Below, in pieces: positions 54,110 through 64,000 of a DNA stretch of 64,000 nucleotides. The stretch spans positions 342,004,263 to 342,068,262 of the forward strand of contig NC_085138.1 in NCBI RefSeq assembly GCF_035046485.1, given 5' to 3'. Made by a program: the position numbers and the translations under genes. This stretch comes from Aedes albopictus. Lineage: Eukaryota; Arthropoda; Insecta; Diptera; Culicidae. Positions within the stretch are counted from its first letter, which is position 1. Every line of letters begins with the position of its first letter. The notes under the pieces were generated by a model that was not told the DNA's origin, ran no database searches, and was given only the letters and a program-made list of their open reading frames with translations.

Positions 54110-55740
54110 CGTTATAACTTAGTCAATTTGATTTGAGATTTAGCTCATGCGCACAACTTTTTTTCCTCACCTAACATTGGAAAACACCTAATAATCTTCT
54201 TAAACAAATTATACTTTGGAAAAAGATTGTTGGAATGGAATGATGTCTTCAGAAATATTTGAGAATATTTGAAGGACTTTAAGAAAGAAAAAAAAAACAC
54301 TGGGAGTAATATTCATCGCGGATCTATGTTAGACGTCATATAGGGCTGGCACAAAATTCGATTTTCTCTTAAGTCACCCTCGGAAAATTTTAAACAAAAT
54401 TGTACACTTTGAGGGGGGACACAAATAAATTATTTAAAAAAACAAACAAACATTTGAGCGCTTAAATAAATAAAGGTGAAATTATAGTCGCCCAGAAAAT
54501 GTTTTAACAAATACGATGAGTTTAACTTACGACACCCTCGGAAAATTTTAGGCGTTCATTCCGCTTGATTGTAGTGAGTTATGTGATAGTCTTGTTATAT
54601 AAAATAAATAACTTTTAAATGCTTCAAGAATACGCTCAAAATTGAAGGTTTGCCCCGCGGTTGTTGATATGGAGATTATATGCAATGTATCGCATAAGAA
54701 AAATGGCTAAAAACCATTTTACTTTTTATTTCCAAGAAAAATGAATAATTGTTCAATTAATACGCTAAATTTTTGTATATTCATGCTGGTCACCTAACAA
54801 CATTATTATCATAATCAAAACATGAGTAATGCGCTCGAAAATGGCACTGATTCATCTTGCCCCGCCCCACCCTATCATTTTTTTTTCACTAATTTCAACC
54901 GTACTTAAGTTACAGCGAATTAAAAAAAATGAAAATTAATAAAAATATATGGGACCTTGTAAAATGGTATACGAGTTGTTTCCCTGTTTTACTGTTTTTA
55001 TCAGAAAATGTTCAATTATTTCCTAAGATATGCTTTTATATCTACATTAACGAGATTTATAGCCCTTGGCTAGTTCATCTCGGGCTCAGATATGTGAACT
55101 TTCAGACTGTCTAGAAAACCATTTTACAAGATCCATTTTTTTGTTTTTCATTAATTTGATTTTTTTTATTTGCTGTAACTTTCCGTTTGTTTTGATAATT
55201 GAAAAAAAAATGTTAGAGCAAGTGACTTTTCTGGGCTACTTGATAGTTTTTGAGGTTGAAAATCAGCTTTCTACAGAAACATAATTTTAAACAGTCAAAG
55301 TGTAAGATTTTGGAAAATTGAAATGTTATGACATTTTTTTCCCTTTCCTTTTTTTGTTGATCTATTGTTATGATACTTAGCATGGATATTCAAACATTTT
55401 CAAAGACATTATTTCAACTCAACAAACGGTTTTTGAATTATATTTTTATGAAGAATAAAATTTAGTATACCCTTTTCAAAAGTTAAATGAAGAGTATTGC
55501 AAAACAAAAAACTTGAAAAACGTTTTCAGATAGAAGCTGACCAAAATAATTTCATTTGAATTGGAAAAGGTCACGTCTACGCGATTCGTGCGTTGAGCTA
55601 TAAATGCTCCATATTTAAACTGACCCGGTTTCTACTTTTCAATAAAATATGAAAACTATCAAACTTGAGCGAAATTTATGAGCAAATTTTCAAATCCATA
55701 AATTTAAAACCAAGAAGATTGACAAAATAACGGTTGAAAA
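54110..55740. other. AT-rich stretch, no gene seen
   Basis: The first 80 bp belong to the decayed MITE G copy. Beyond that there are only short frames. GACACCCTCGGAAAATTTTA at about 54530 repeats TCACCCTCGGAAAATTTTA at about 54376. A SINE B fragment lies at 55033-55087. Confidence 0.4.
55033..55087 (-). mobile_element. 55-bp 3' fragment of SINE B
   Basis: On the minus strand it reads CCCGAGATGAACTAGCC and CTCGTTAATGTAGATA, the SINE B 3' domain. AGATATG flanks it at 55026-55032 and 55088-55094. Confidence 0.75.
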
Positions 55741-56400
55741 TATGGACTCCGGAAATCGACATTTTTTGGAGAAATTCCTGAAGGGATCTTTGAAACAGTT
55801 GCTACAGAAATCCTTAAAAGAATTTGGATCCTCAGGAAATCCATGGAGTTCCAAAAAAAAAACCTTTGGAGGAGAAATCATTGAAGGAATATCTAATGAA
55901 AGTTTTGAAAGGATTCCAGGGACAATACGTGAGAAAAATTCAAAATCCTTGGAGAAGTTCCCTGAGGGGAACTGAACTTTGAAAGTATTATTGGATTAAT
56001 TCCCATGCAAATCTTTACATTTTTTTTATGTATGTGAATACTCTTGAGAAAATCTTCGAAAGTATTCTGAAAGAATAGTTGAAAGTACTACTGAATAAAT
56101 CCTTGAAAAAGTGTTTAAAGATGATTTTAAATGATATAGTGGAGGATTTCCTGAATCAATAAAGGAAGTCTTAAAAAAACTGCGAAAATCTCTGAAAAAA
56201 ATTCACAGAAGAATTTTTGAAGGAATTCGTCGAGCAATTTTTGGTGGAATTGCTGAAAGATTCCTTGAAGGATTATCTGAAAGAAATTCTTGAACAAGTT
56301 TTTGGGAATATTTCTAAAAACTCCTTGGAGAAATTGCTGAAGGAATCTCTAGAGGAACTCCAAGCATAATACCTGGAGCAATACCAGGGGACATCACTTT
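55741..56400 (-). repeat. degenerate GAAGGAATTCCTGAAG array
   Basis: Same repeat type and orientation as 1730-2640 (GAAGAATTTTTGAAGGAATT, AAGATTCCTTGAAGG). A SINE B copy sits at its right edge. Confidence 0.65.
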
Positions 56401-56417
56401 TATAACTCTCAGAGAAA

Positions 56418-56597
56418 GTGGAGCGGACCTGATTGGATGGTAAGAACACTTGACTATCACGCTGAGGACCTGGGATCGAATCCCACTCCCGACAAACTCA
56501 CAAAATGTGAGTTCTTCCTTCGGAAGGGAAGTAAAGCGTGGGTCCCGAGATGAACTAGCCTAGGGTTGAAAATCTCGTTAATACAGATAGAAAAAAA
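56418..56597 (+). mobile_element. SINE B, complete, second copy
   Basis: GTGGAGCGGACCTGATTGG opens the tRNA-like head, box B is GGGATCGAATCCC, and the 3' domain and A-run match 18195-18376. Flanks AACTCTCAGAGAAA (56404-56417) and AACTCTCGGAGAAA (56598-56611) are a 14-bp duplication with one mismatch. Confidence 0.85.
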
Positions 56598-56611
56598 AAC
56601 TCTCGGAGAAA

Positions 56612-57844
56612 TACTGAGAAAATCTGTAAGTAGGAATCCAGCAGGAATCGTAGAGCAATCCATCCATCAAATACGTCAAATTTAGAGGGAGGAGGAAGAA
56701 TTCTAAAAACGTCTGACAAGCAACATATATCCCAAGCATTTTTGACAAATCACCATCAATTTTACTGATTTTTGCCGTGCTGAATGCATTTGGCAATAAA
56801 AATACTGAGTTTCGGCACAATTTTCTGAAAAATCTTAGACATTGCTGAAAATTCAGCTAGTTTTTTTCTTATTTTTCCTTCACTTTACCTAATGTACAGC
56901 TCTTTTTGTCCACTAGGGCACTGCGTGAGCGATTCTATTTGGCAGCTGCACTTACTCTTTGTACAGCGCCTAAATGTATTCTATTCTAATTCTATTATAT
57001 CGAACTGGTTGCCTTTGCACTGCTGTCACTTTTCTACCCTGTCCTTGGTAGATTGAATTCAGCTAGTTTTACTGATTTTTGCTTTGATGTTGGTGTGTAT
57101 TAAGTATACACATGCAAAATCCGTACGCGAAATTCACTTTTTTCGCATGACGTTTTTAAGGACAGACTTGTTAGAATCCCAATATGGCCGCCGCAATGGC
57201 CGACTTTGGCAGCTACTCACGATTTTGAGGGCACAAATCTCTTCGTAAACAAAACCAGCGCACCTGAGCTTCTTATTTTAAGCTTATTACAAGTGAACAA
57301 GAACAGAATAATAAAATGTATTGTTGTTTGAAGCTTGCTTCTTGAGATTTATGCGTCTGAAGTTTTGATGCACTGTTGAACCGGGATTTCAAGACGTTTG
57401 TCCTTAATGGATGCTCACTCATTTTAATAGGGGTTTTGACCCCATTTTCGGTACTACAGGTAATCAAAATTATGCATTACATAAATACACAACAAAACGA
57501 TCGTGTTCGTTCACTTCTTCCATCTGAATCAGATACCTTATTGCATATACTTGTTGTTATCAGTGATTGTTGTTCGGATTTTCTGCCGGAATGTTGATTT
57601 TGAACGAGTTTACTGCACCTAGTCCAGCGTCAATTCCAGTTACCAGTGCCGAACTTCCAGCAAAATCAAATGGGAAATCACTTCGGCACCCATCCTTGTG
57701 CTGACGAAGTGCACTCGTCTCCGTGTAAAAGTTGTTTTGAGCACTTTTGCGGCTTCAGAGTGAACGTGTAGCTCATTGACTGTGGATCCCGTATTTATCG
57801 ACTAGCTAAATCGTAAAAAAGTATGATCCAAAACACATGTTGGT
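56612..57844. other. no gene recognised
   Basis: Parts at 56735-56860 and 57046-57080 carry TTCAGCTAGTTTTACTGATT phrases and look like two remnants of one element. The remainder is unassigned. Confidence 0.35.
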
Positions 57845-58320
57845 CGATGCGCTCTTATTGGCCCTGGCTCAAGGACTCGACAATTTACGAAAAGCTTCCG
57901 AAACAGAACTAATTAATTAGACCATGGATTCCCAAACTGTGGGTCGTGACCCCCCAGGGGGGTCGCAGCCCTTCATCCAGGGTGTCGCGAGGGACAGTCG
58001 AATATTTTACTGTAACAGACAACAAATGAGAGAATTTCTATGGTGGGTCGCGAAAAGTATGTCTGCTAGCCAAAGGGGGTCGCGCACCTGAAAGTTTGGG
58101 AACCTATGAATTAGACGGTGCCAACTGGCGACGAGACACAAAATTTTATGTCCATTTTTTTTTTGCCACTCCAATTTGTAGCTCGTTATTGGGTTCCTCA
58201 CTGGCTGGCTAACGCTCTATACTCAATCAACAGTAGGTATCATTCTCAGTAACGTGCCAATCATGACGTTCATCGATTTTCGCGTTAACCAACAGGAGCA
58301 TGTAAGCACAGGGAGTGATT
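57845..58320 (-). repeat. dispersed repeat F, copy with hAT MITE
   Basis: Reverse-complement match to 50465-50755, interrupted by 57923-58108. Confidence 0.85.
57923..58108. mobile_element. 186-bp hAT MITE, 8-bp TSD, empty site known
   Basis: Ends CATGGATTCCCAAACTG and AAGTTTGGGAACCTATG. AATTAGAC is at 57915-57922 and 58109-58116. The other copy of repeat F (50676-50692) has this octamer region once. GGGGGTCGC phrases link it to 3573-3694. Confidence 0.9.
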
Positions 58321-59467
58321 CCAATCCAATAGACGTGGCAATGTGTCCATGTCCTACGGAACGGGCGAAGATGATCGCTCACAATGTTGATGGGGACATA
58401 TGAAACTGACTGTTTGGTGCACAGTAATAGATATAGCACAGGTCACGTTCTTCCGGGTGACATCTTGTATTGTATACAATCCTGATGCTGTGGCGATGCA
58501 TTCCGAGAATGCCAATCTCGTCAACCTTTGCGTGGAGTTGTTGAAGCGTACCTACTCAAGATAGCGAGCGAATTCAAGAGGTGCCAGTGTGCATGTGTGA
58601 ATATACATCTAAAGACATGTTAAGCAATTTTGAATTGCAATTTAGATGTTAGGAATGAAAAAACTAGGAAAGAGGAAGATTGTATCTTTCGATTAAGTGC
58701 TGTAGCTGGTGAATTGTATTTGCAGAGATGAAAATCAATTAAGCTCTCTTGAAATCGAACACGTGCTTTTGTGTCAGACACAGAGAATTAGGATAATGAG
58801 TGTATGAACGTATCCAAAATATTATGATGATACAAAACTAGAAACAAGAGTCCAATTTGTCCTCACTCGACCATGCTACCAATCACAAAGTTCTAACGTA
58901 ACATTCAACAACAACCAACAAAAAAAAAACAAATGTACCGCATCAAACGGCACAAGAACACTCGTTGTCGTCGTCACATATTTCCCCTATGGGGGGAAAA
59001 CAATATCGCATGATATTTAAAGGGCCATCAGCAAAACCAGCTTGAATGGAGACTCTCATCGCCGCCGCCCGCTCGAAGCTGTGGCAATAAATAGCGCAGC
59101 AGGACATACATAGTACTAGTACACCAATACAAACATATACCATCAACATCCGACATGGTGAGAGCGGAAAAACCTTTCCATTCGGTGTTCATTTATAATG
59201 AGAAAGGACGAATGCTCGTACTGGTGTTGGTGTCGACGACAATGACGACGACGAAGGCTATAGTTGGATCATATGATTACGCATAGATAGGTAGGTATGT
59301 GGACAAACAGTGAGTGATTCAGAGTTGCCTCGAGATGTCAGTTGTTATCTTTCTTGTGGTGAAGGTGCACAGAAACGATAGATGATCAGTCTGAAAATAA
59401 ACCCATGGAAATACAAAGTTTGCTGGGACAGCTTGCAGCCAGTGTATGTATGTTAATAAGTTTGTCT
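58321..59467. other. single-copy-looking stretch, no gene recognised
   Basis: Balanced composition with CGTCGTCGTCAC and GACGACAATGACGACGACG triplets at 58965-59255. No frame has a recognisable domain. Left target duplication of the RTE element lies at its end. Confidence 0.3.
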
Positions 59468-60931
59468 ATTTGTAAGGACGGTATCGCAGCAGAACTCATC
59501 AAGATGGGCCCGGAAAAGTTGGCCACCTGTCTGCACCAGTTAGTAGTCAAGATCTGGGAAACCGAACAGCTACCGGAGGAGTGGAAGGAAGGGATAATCT
59601 GTCCCATCCACAAGAAAGGCGACAAGTTAATGTGTGAGAACTTTCGAGCGATCACCATTTTAAACGCCGCCTACAAAGTGCTATCCCAGATCATCTTCCG
59701 TCGTCTCTCACCTAAAGTAAATGAGTTCGTGGGAAGTTACCAAGCCGGTTTCATCGACGGCCGGTCGACAACGGACCAGATCTTCACCGTACGGCAAATC
59801 CTCCAGAAATGCCGTGAATACCAGGTCCCAACGCATCACCTGTTCATCGACTTCAAAGCGGCATACGACAGTATCGACCGCACAGAGCTATGGAAAATTA
59901 TGGACGAGAACAGCTTTCCCGGGAAGCTGACTAGACTGATAAGAGCAACGATGGACGGTGTGCAGAACAGCGTAAGGATTTCGGGTGAACTATCCAGTTC
60001 ATTTGAATCTCGACGGGGACTACGACAAGGAGATGGACTTTCCTGCCTACTATTCAACATCGCCCTGGAAGGTGTTATGCGACGAGCCGGGCTCAACAGC
60101 CGGGGTACGATCTTCACGAAATCCAGCCAATTTGTCTGTTTTGCGGATGACATGGATATTATTGCTAGAACATTTGGAACGGTGGCAGAACAGTACACCC
60201 GCCTGAAACGTGAAGCAGCAAAGGTCGGACTGGTGGTGAATGCGGCTAAGACAAAGTACATGCTGGTAGGTGGGACTGAGCGAGACAGGACAAGCCTTGG
60301 CCGCAATGTTACGATAGACGGGGATACTTTCGAGGTGGTAGAAGAATTCGTCTACCTCGGTTCCTTGCTAACGGCTGACAATAACGTGAGCCGTGAAATA
60401 CGAAGGCGCATCATCAGTGGAAGTCGTGCCTACTATGGGCTCCAGAAGAAACTGCGGTCAAAAAAGATTCACCCCCGCACCAAATGTACCATGTACAAGA
60501 CGTTAATAAGACCGGTGGTTCTCTACGGACACGAGACATGGACGATGCTCGAGGAGGACCAGCAAGCACTCGGAGTTTTCGAGCGACGGGTGCTAAGGAC
60601 GATCTTCGGTGGCGTGCAGGAGAACGGTGTGTGGCGGAGAAGGATGAACCACGAGCTCGCTGCACTTTACGGCGAACCCAGCATCCAGAAAGTGGCCAAA
60701 GCCGGAAGGATACGATGGGCAGGGCATGTTGCAAGAATGCCGGACAACAACCCTGCAAAGTTGGTGTTTGCTAACCATCCGGTTGGTACAAGAAGGCGTG
60801 GAGCGCAGAGAGCACGATGGGCGGACCAGGTGGAGCGTGATCTGGCGAGTGTTGGGCGTGACCGACGTTGGAGAGCTGCAGCTGCAAATCGAGTATTATG
60901 GCGGCAAATTGTTGATTCAGTATTATCATGA
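59405..60931 (+). CDS. RTE-type reverse transcriptase, N-terminally truncated
   Basis: The 508-codon frame is open throughout. The first 23 residues come from flanking DNA; element sequence begins at KDGIAAEL. Reverse transcriptase blocks are ICPIHKKG at 65-72, YQAGF at 112-116, HHLFIDFKAAYDS at 144-156, GLRQGDGLS at 205-213 and the catalytic FADD at 246-249. Thumb and C-terminal parts follow, with YGHETW near 372, RWAGHVARM near 428 and an arginine-rich end. Without the endonuclease and 5' end it cannot mobilise itself. Whether it is transcribed from the flank is unknown. No in-frame damage suggests a recent insertion. Confidence 0.85.
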   Translation: MEIQSLLGQLAASVCMLISLSICKDGIAAELIKMGPEKLATCLHQLVVKIWETEQLPEEWKEGIICPIHKKGDKLMCENFRAITILNAAYKVLSQIIFRRLSPKVNEFVGSYQAGFIDGRSTTDQIFTVRQILQKCREYQVPTHHLFIDFKAAYDSIDRTELWKIMDENSFPGKLTRLIRATMDGVQNSVRISGELSSSFESRRGLRQGDGLSCLLFNIALEGVMRRAGLNSRGTIFTKSSQFVCFADDMDIIARTFGTVAEQYTRLKREAAKVGLVVNAAKTKYMLVGGTERDRTSLGRNVTIDGDTFEVVEEFVYLGSLLTADNNVSREIRRRIISGSRAYYGLQKKLRSKKIHPRTKCTMYKTLIRPVVLYGHETWTMLEEDQQALGVFERRVLRTIFGGVQENGVWRRRMNHELAALYGEPSIQKVAKAGRIRWAGHVARMPDNNPAKLVFANHPVGTRRRGAQRARWADQVERDLASVGRDRRWRAAAANRVLWRQIVDSVLS

Positions 60932-60960
60932 ATTTGATGTTAACTAAATAAATGAAATGA
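59475..60960 (+). mobile_element. 5'-truncated RTE-type LINE
   Basis: The element starts in the middle of the reverse transcriptase N-terminus (AAGGACGG, from a GKDG block) and ends only 29 bp after the stop codon with AAATGAAATGA, fitting RTE elements, which have very short 3' UTRs ending in small repeats. ATTTGTA at 59468-59474 and 60961-60967 is a candidate 7-bp duplication. The endonuclease is lost. Aedes has a known RTE family, JAM1; I infer only the clade. Confidence 0.8.
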
Positions 60961-60967
60961 ATTTGTA

Positions 60968-61290
60968 TTTTTGTATGTATGTATGTTCTGGCATAACTCT
61001 AGAATGCCTCAACCAATTGCATCGTTGTTGTGTTCGACTGTTTTACGAAACTGTTTCGTGGTGGCTTGTCAGTCTTGACAAAAATAAAACACTGTTTAGT
61101 TTATTTTGCCCGACGTTTCGGTCCGTTTGGGACCTTCTTCAGGGACTCAATAGTCACAGTGTTCTCGTCCAGTGTAGAACCAATTTCAACCAAATTTGGC
61201 ATACACATTCCTTAGATTGTACGCCAGTGACACTTGATGTGTATCAGTGGAGAACCCTCAACGGCTGCAGGTCTTCATCAATGGATGTCT
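60968..61290. repeat. dispersed repeat with GCCCGACGTTTCGG
   Basis: TTTTGCCCGACGTTTCGG, followed by GGACCTTCTTCAGGGACTC, is like the phrase in the MITE at 41696-42282. No gene. Confidence 0.45.
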
Positions 61291-61299
61291 AGTGCGGTA

Positions 61300-61935
61300 T
61301 ATAATTCATGCATGATGGCTGACAATTCGATCTCCAATATGGAGCTCCATCGACATCGTCAATGTCATCAAAAGCCGATAGCGACAGAAATTCGGGAAAC
61401 GAAAGTGGAGGTGGGTCGGCCACACTCTACGCAGGAGCGGAAACGAAATATGCAAGTAAGCGTTACCCAGCAGGACATCGCAGCAGAGGCAGACCCAGAG
61501 GCTTATGGCGGCGCACTCTTTACAACGAAATCAAGCAAGTCGACAGAAATTTGACCTGGCCACAGGTCAAGGCGATAGCGGCAATCGCCCAGGATGGAGA
61601 ACTTTCAATTCGGCCCTCTGCACCAGGTATCAGTAGGTCGGCTCTAGAGGCACGTTCTCCTCCATTTGGGAAATTTGTGCCATCGCCATGAACACGAGCC
61701 TATTCATCATTTACCTGACGGAGAAGGGAAGGAAAAAGGATAGGAGATGGGAAAAGACAGGTAAGGGAATAGGATCGTCATACTCGCAAAAGCGTACCAC
61801 AATGGGTTCACATAGCGTCCTGAAAAGGACACTGTAATAACGCATAAGCGTGCCACAATGGGTTCGAACAGCGCCCTGAGAAGGGCACTGGCCCTCTGCA
61901 CCAGCTTGGGTGCTCAGGACTGAAGGTAGTAGTAG
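61300..61935 (+). pseudogene. C-terminal remnant of an RTE-like LINE, interrupted
   Basis: Translation across frames gives RGRPRGLWRRTLYNEIKQ, then LTWPQVKAIA, then NRPGWRTFNSALC, the order seen at the C-termini of RTE and related LINE proteins. After the LOA tail insertion the same frame resumes at GGCCCTCTGCACCAGC. Frameshifts upstream make it dead. Confidence 0.7.
61627..61889 (-). mobile_element. 263-bp LOA 3' tail, 15-bp TSD
   Basis: It matches the LOA 3' UTR at 37253-37430 (GTATCAGTAGGTCGGCTCTA, ACAATGGGTTC, CCCTGAGAAGGGCACTG) with an extra duplicated block. GGCCCTCTGCACCAG is at 61612-61626 and 61890-61904. The minus strand ends CTACTGATAC with one heptamer, against two in the full element. 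Confidence 0.88.
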
Positions 61936-62059
61936 TATTCCTTGGGTTGTGGAGTTGGTTATAGGGGTATTGGAATTAAAAATGGTCGAAACCCTAGAAT
62001 GTATGCTATTAAATGGCAATGCTGCTTCAGATACTATGCAATATGGGTAATACCATTGG
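61936..62059. other. short unassigned stretch
   Basis: Leads from the RTE remnant into the G-rich array; contains GTAGTAGTAGTA. Confidence 0.4.
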
Positions 62060-63040
62060 GTATCTACCGATCGGGCTTGATGAGTAAAAGGGTAGGGTAA
62101 ATAGACGGTGGGGAAGCCGATCGAGTCGAGGGTTTGGATGAAGGATAGGGTAGAAGGTTAGGGTAGAGGAAAGGGTAGACGATAGGAAAGAGAGTAGGAT
62201 GGTGAAAAGGGTAGAGGGTAAAGTCAAGAGTAGGGTAGAGGATAGAGTAGACGGTAGGAAAGAGGGTTGGATGGGGAGTAGGGTGGAGGGTAGGGTAGAC
62301 GATAGGGAAGAGGTAGGAATAGGGTAGAGGGTAGGATGAAGGGATATGGTAGAGAGTAGGGTAGAGAGTAGGGTGGAGGATCAGGGTTGAGGGTCAGGTT
62401 ATAGGGTGGGGTAGAGGGTAGAGTACAGGATTAGGGTAGATGGTAGAGTAGACGGTATAGTAGAGGGTATGGTAGTCAGTAGGGCAGAGGGTTTGGGCGA
62501 AGGCTAGGGTAGAGCGTAGAGTAGGGAATCAAGGTAGATGATAGGGTAGAGAGTAGAGTAGAGGATTAGGGAAGAAGGAAGGGTAGACGGTAGGGTAGAG
62601 TGTTAGAATGAAGAGTACAGTAGAAGATGGGGTGGAGGGTTAGGGTAGAGGGTAGGATGGAAGTTTAAGGTAGACGGTAAGGTTGAGGATACGCAGGCCC
62701 GGATTAAGGATTGTGGGGGCCCGGGGCCCGAGCGTTTGTGGAGGCCCCTCGGAGAGATGACCAAAAATGTTTTTCCTTATTTTCGAACAGTACTTGAGCA
62801 ATATGAAAAATAAAGCTAATGTTAGCATCCAAAAAAATTTTTGTGGGGGCCCCTAAAATGTGGGGGCCCGGGGCCCGGGCCCCCCCGGCCCCCCCTTAGA
62901 TCCGGCCCTGAGGATACGGTAGAAAGTAGGGTAGATGATAGGGTTGATGGTAAGGATGGTGTGGAAGAGGGTAGATGATAGGGAACACGATAAGGTAGAG
63001 GGTGGATGGATAAGGTAGAGAGTAAGGTGAAGTAATGATA
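62060..63040 (+). repeat. degenerate GGGTAGAGGGTAGG array
   Basis: Phrases GGGTAGA, GGGTAGAGGGTAGG, GATAGGGTAGA and GGATAGGGTAG repeat with 6-20 bp spacing over 980 bp, almost all G on one strand. A hAT MITE interrupts it at 62694-62910. Confidence 0.85.
62694..62910. mobile_element. 217-bp hAT MITE with CAGGGCCGGAT ends
   Basis: Ends CAGGCCCGGATTAAGG and TTAGATCCGGCCCTG, with internal GGGGGCCCGGGGCCC palindromes. AGGATACG is at 62686-62693 and 62911-62918, a perfect 8-bp duplication. CAGGGCCGGAT ends are widespread among animal hAT MITEs. Confidence 0.9.
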
Positions 63041-63790
63041 TGGGATTTTCTCGAGATACCTTCAGGAATTCTTTCCGGGATACCTGTAGGGATTGCTCCT
63101 CAGATCTCTTCAGGGATTTCTGCAGATATTGCTCTATAAAAACCTAAATGGATTTTTAGGCATTGTATTCGGCAGACATTCGTGCTGGAATTCCTTTAAA
63201 TATTCCTTCCAGAATTCGTGGTGTGATCATTTAAAAGATTCCTCCCGAAAAGGAATATGAAAGAATATAATTTTTTGGCGAGATTTCTTCAGGCCATCTA
63301 GGATTTTTTTTATGATTCGAGCCGGAATTTCTGACGAGATTCCTTCAAAAATTCTTCCCGAGTTTTTCATCGATTTCTTTTATGATTCTTTCAGGGATTT
63401 CTGCTCTGCTTCAAGCCGGGATTACTCAAAAGATTCCATGAGGTATTCTCTACGGGATTTCTTCAGGAATAAATTCAGGGATATCTGCCGGGATTGCTTT
63501 GGAAAATCCTTTCAGGAATTCTAGCCAGTAATCCTTAAGCGACTCCTGCTGGGATTACGTCATTGATTCCCCTGGTATTCTTCTTAAGATTTCTGTCAAG
63601 ATATATTTAGAAAATCCAATGGGAATTCTTTAGGTGTGAATGGCGTCATTGCTGCTGATATTCCTTGAAAGATTCTTCCCGGGATTTTCTCAAGGATTTC
63701 GCCAATAATTTCTCCCGGAATTTCTTCTGTGATCCTTTCAGAAATTCTTGGCGAGGATTCCTCGTAGAATTCTTCTAATTATTTATGGAA
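63041..63790 (+). repeat. degenerate TTCAGGAATTCC array, right end
   Basis: GGGATTTCTTCAGGAATT and TTCCTTCAAAAATTCTTCC phrases, the same type and sense as 212-1650. Confidence 0.7.
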
Positions 63791-64000
63791 ATGTATGGAC
63801 TGTATGGAAAATATTGAAATTTTATTAGTTGCAGAATCTCTGAGTAATTTCGACAAAGAAAGAGTATTAAAACAATGGGAGAGTAAGAGCTAATGAGAGT
63901 GGGAGAGTAAGAGAAAAATAGAGAAACAGATAGAAATAGGCTGTTTTGTGACAGTAATTTTATTATTCTTCTTAAGTAGTCATCCTCTCTTTCACTTATT
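63791..64000. other. A-rich end, nothing recognised
   Basis: GAGAGTAAGAG repeats about twice near 63879-63912; otherwise no signal. Confidence 0.4.

Overview
The window reads as mosquito genomic DNA, most likely from an Aedes species. It is AT-rich and intron/intergenic-like, with no convincing host protein gene, rRNA or tRNA gene. It carries a tRNA-derived SINE of the Feilai type, a LOA-clade (Lian-like) LINE with endonuclease, reverse transcriptase and RNase H, an RTE-type LINE, a non-autonomous LTR retrotransposon, and a very dense set of MITEs and foldback elements. The assignment to Aedes rests on remembered element families, not on a search.

Layout. 1-2640: SINE tail and a degenerate TTCAGGAATTCC repeat that flips strand near an 18-bp palindrome. 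2641-4983: little recognisable apart from a hAT MITE and a LINE/SINE tail. 4984-6455: a 23-bp HindIII-containing satellite. 6456-11930: single-copy-looking sequence plus palindromic elements. 12068-17680: two large foldback elements. 17847-23800: a TTTCAGGGG array holding a SINE, several MITEs and a 2.8-kb TTAA-flanked element built of inverted 143-bp repeats. 23968-26620: a Helitron-like element, then quiet DNA. 26723-33400: a half foldback carrying two MITEs, a 152-bp satellite, a dead RTE fragment, and two 1.0-1.5 kb non-autonomous DNA elements. 35215-35630: a TTCTGAGC array. 37065-42300: the LOA element between two 188-bp direct repeats, then a foldback MITE. 42631-46495: an LTR element with tRNA-Tyr-type primer site and an internal hairpin array. 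46662-54190: SINE, mariner-like MITEs and a four-level nest. 55741-58320: repeat array, SINE and hAT MITE. 59475-61935: RTE element and RTE debris with a LOA tail. 62060-64000: a GGGTAGA-rich array and another TTCAGG array.

The only long reading frames are retrotransposon ORFs: the 1110-codon LOA polyprotein (minus strand, C-terminus split off by one frameshift) and a 508-codon RTE reverse transcriptase (plus strand, 5' truncated). The rest of the element content is non-autonomous and depends on enzymes encoded elsewhere. Many boundaries are firm because the target duplication is visible, and several are confirmed by an unoccupied copy of the same site elsewhere in the window.

The most unusual structures are (1) a run of about eleven short RNA-type hairpins with compensatory stem changes inside the LTR element, (2) the TTAA-bounded inverted array of 143-bp monomers organised as 285-bp dimers, and (3) the 188-bp duplication precisely flanking the LOA insertion.
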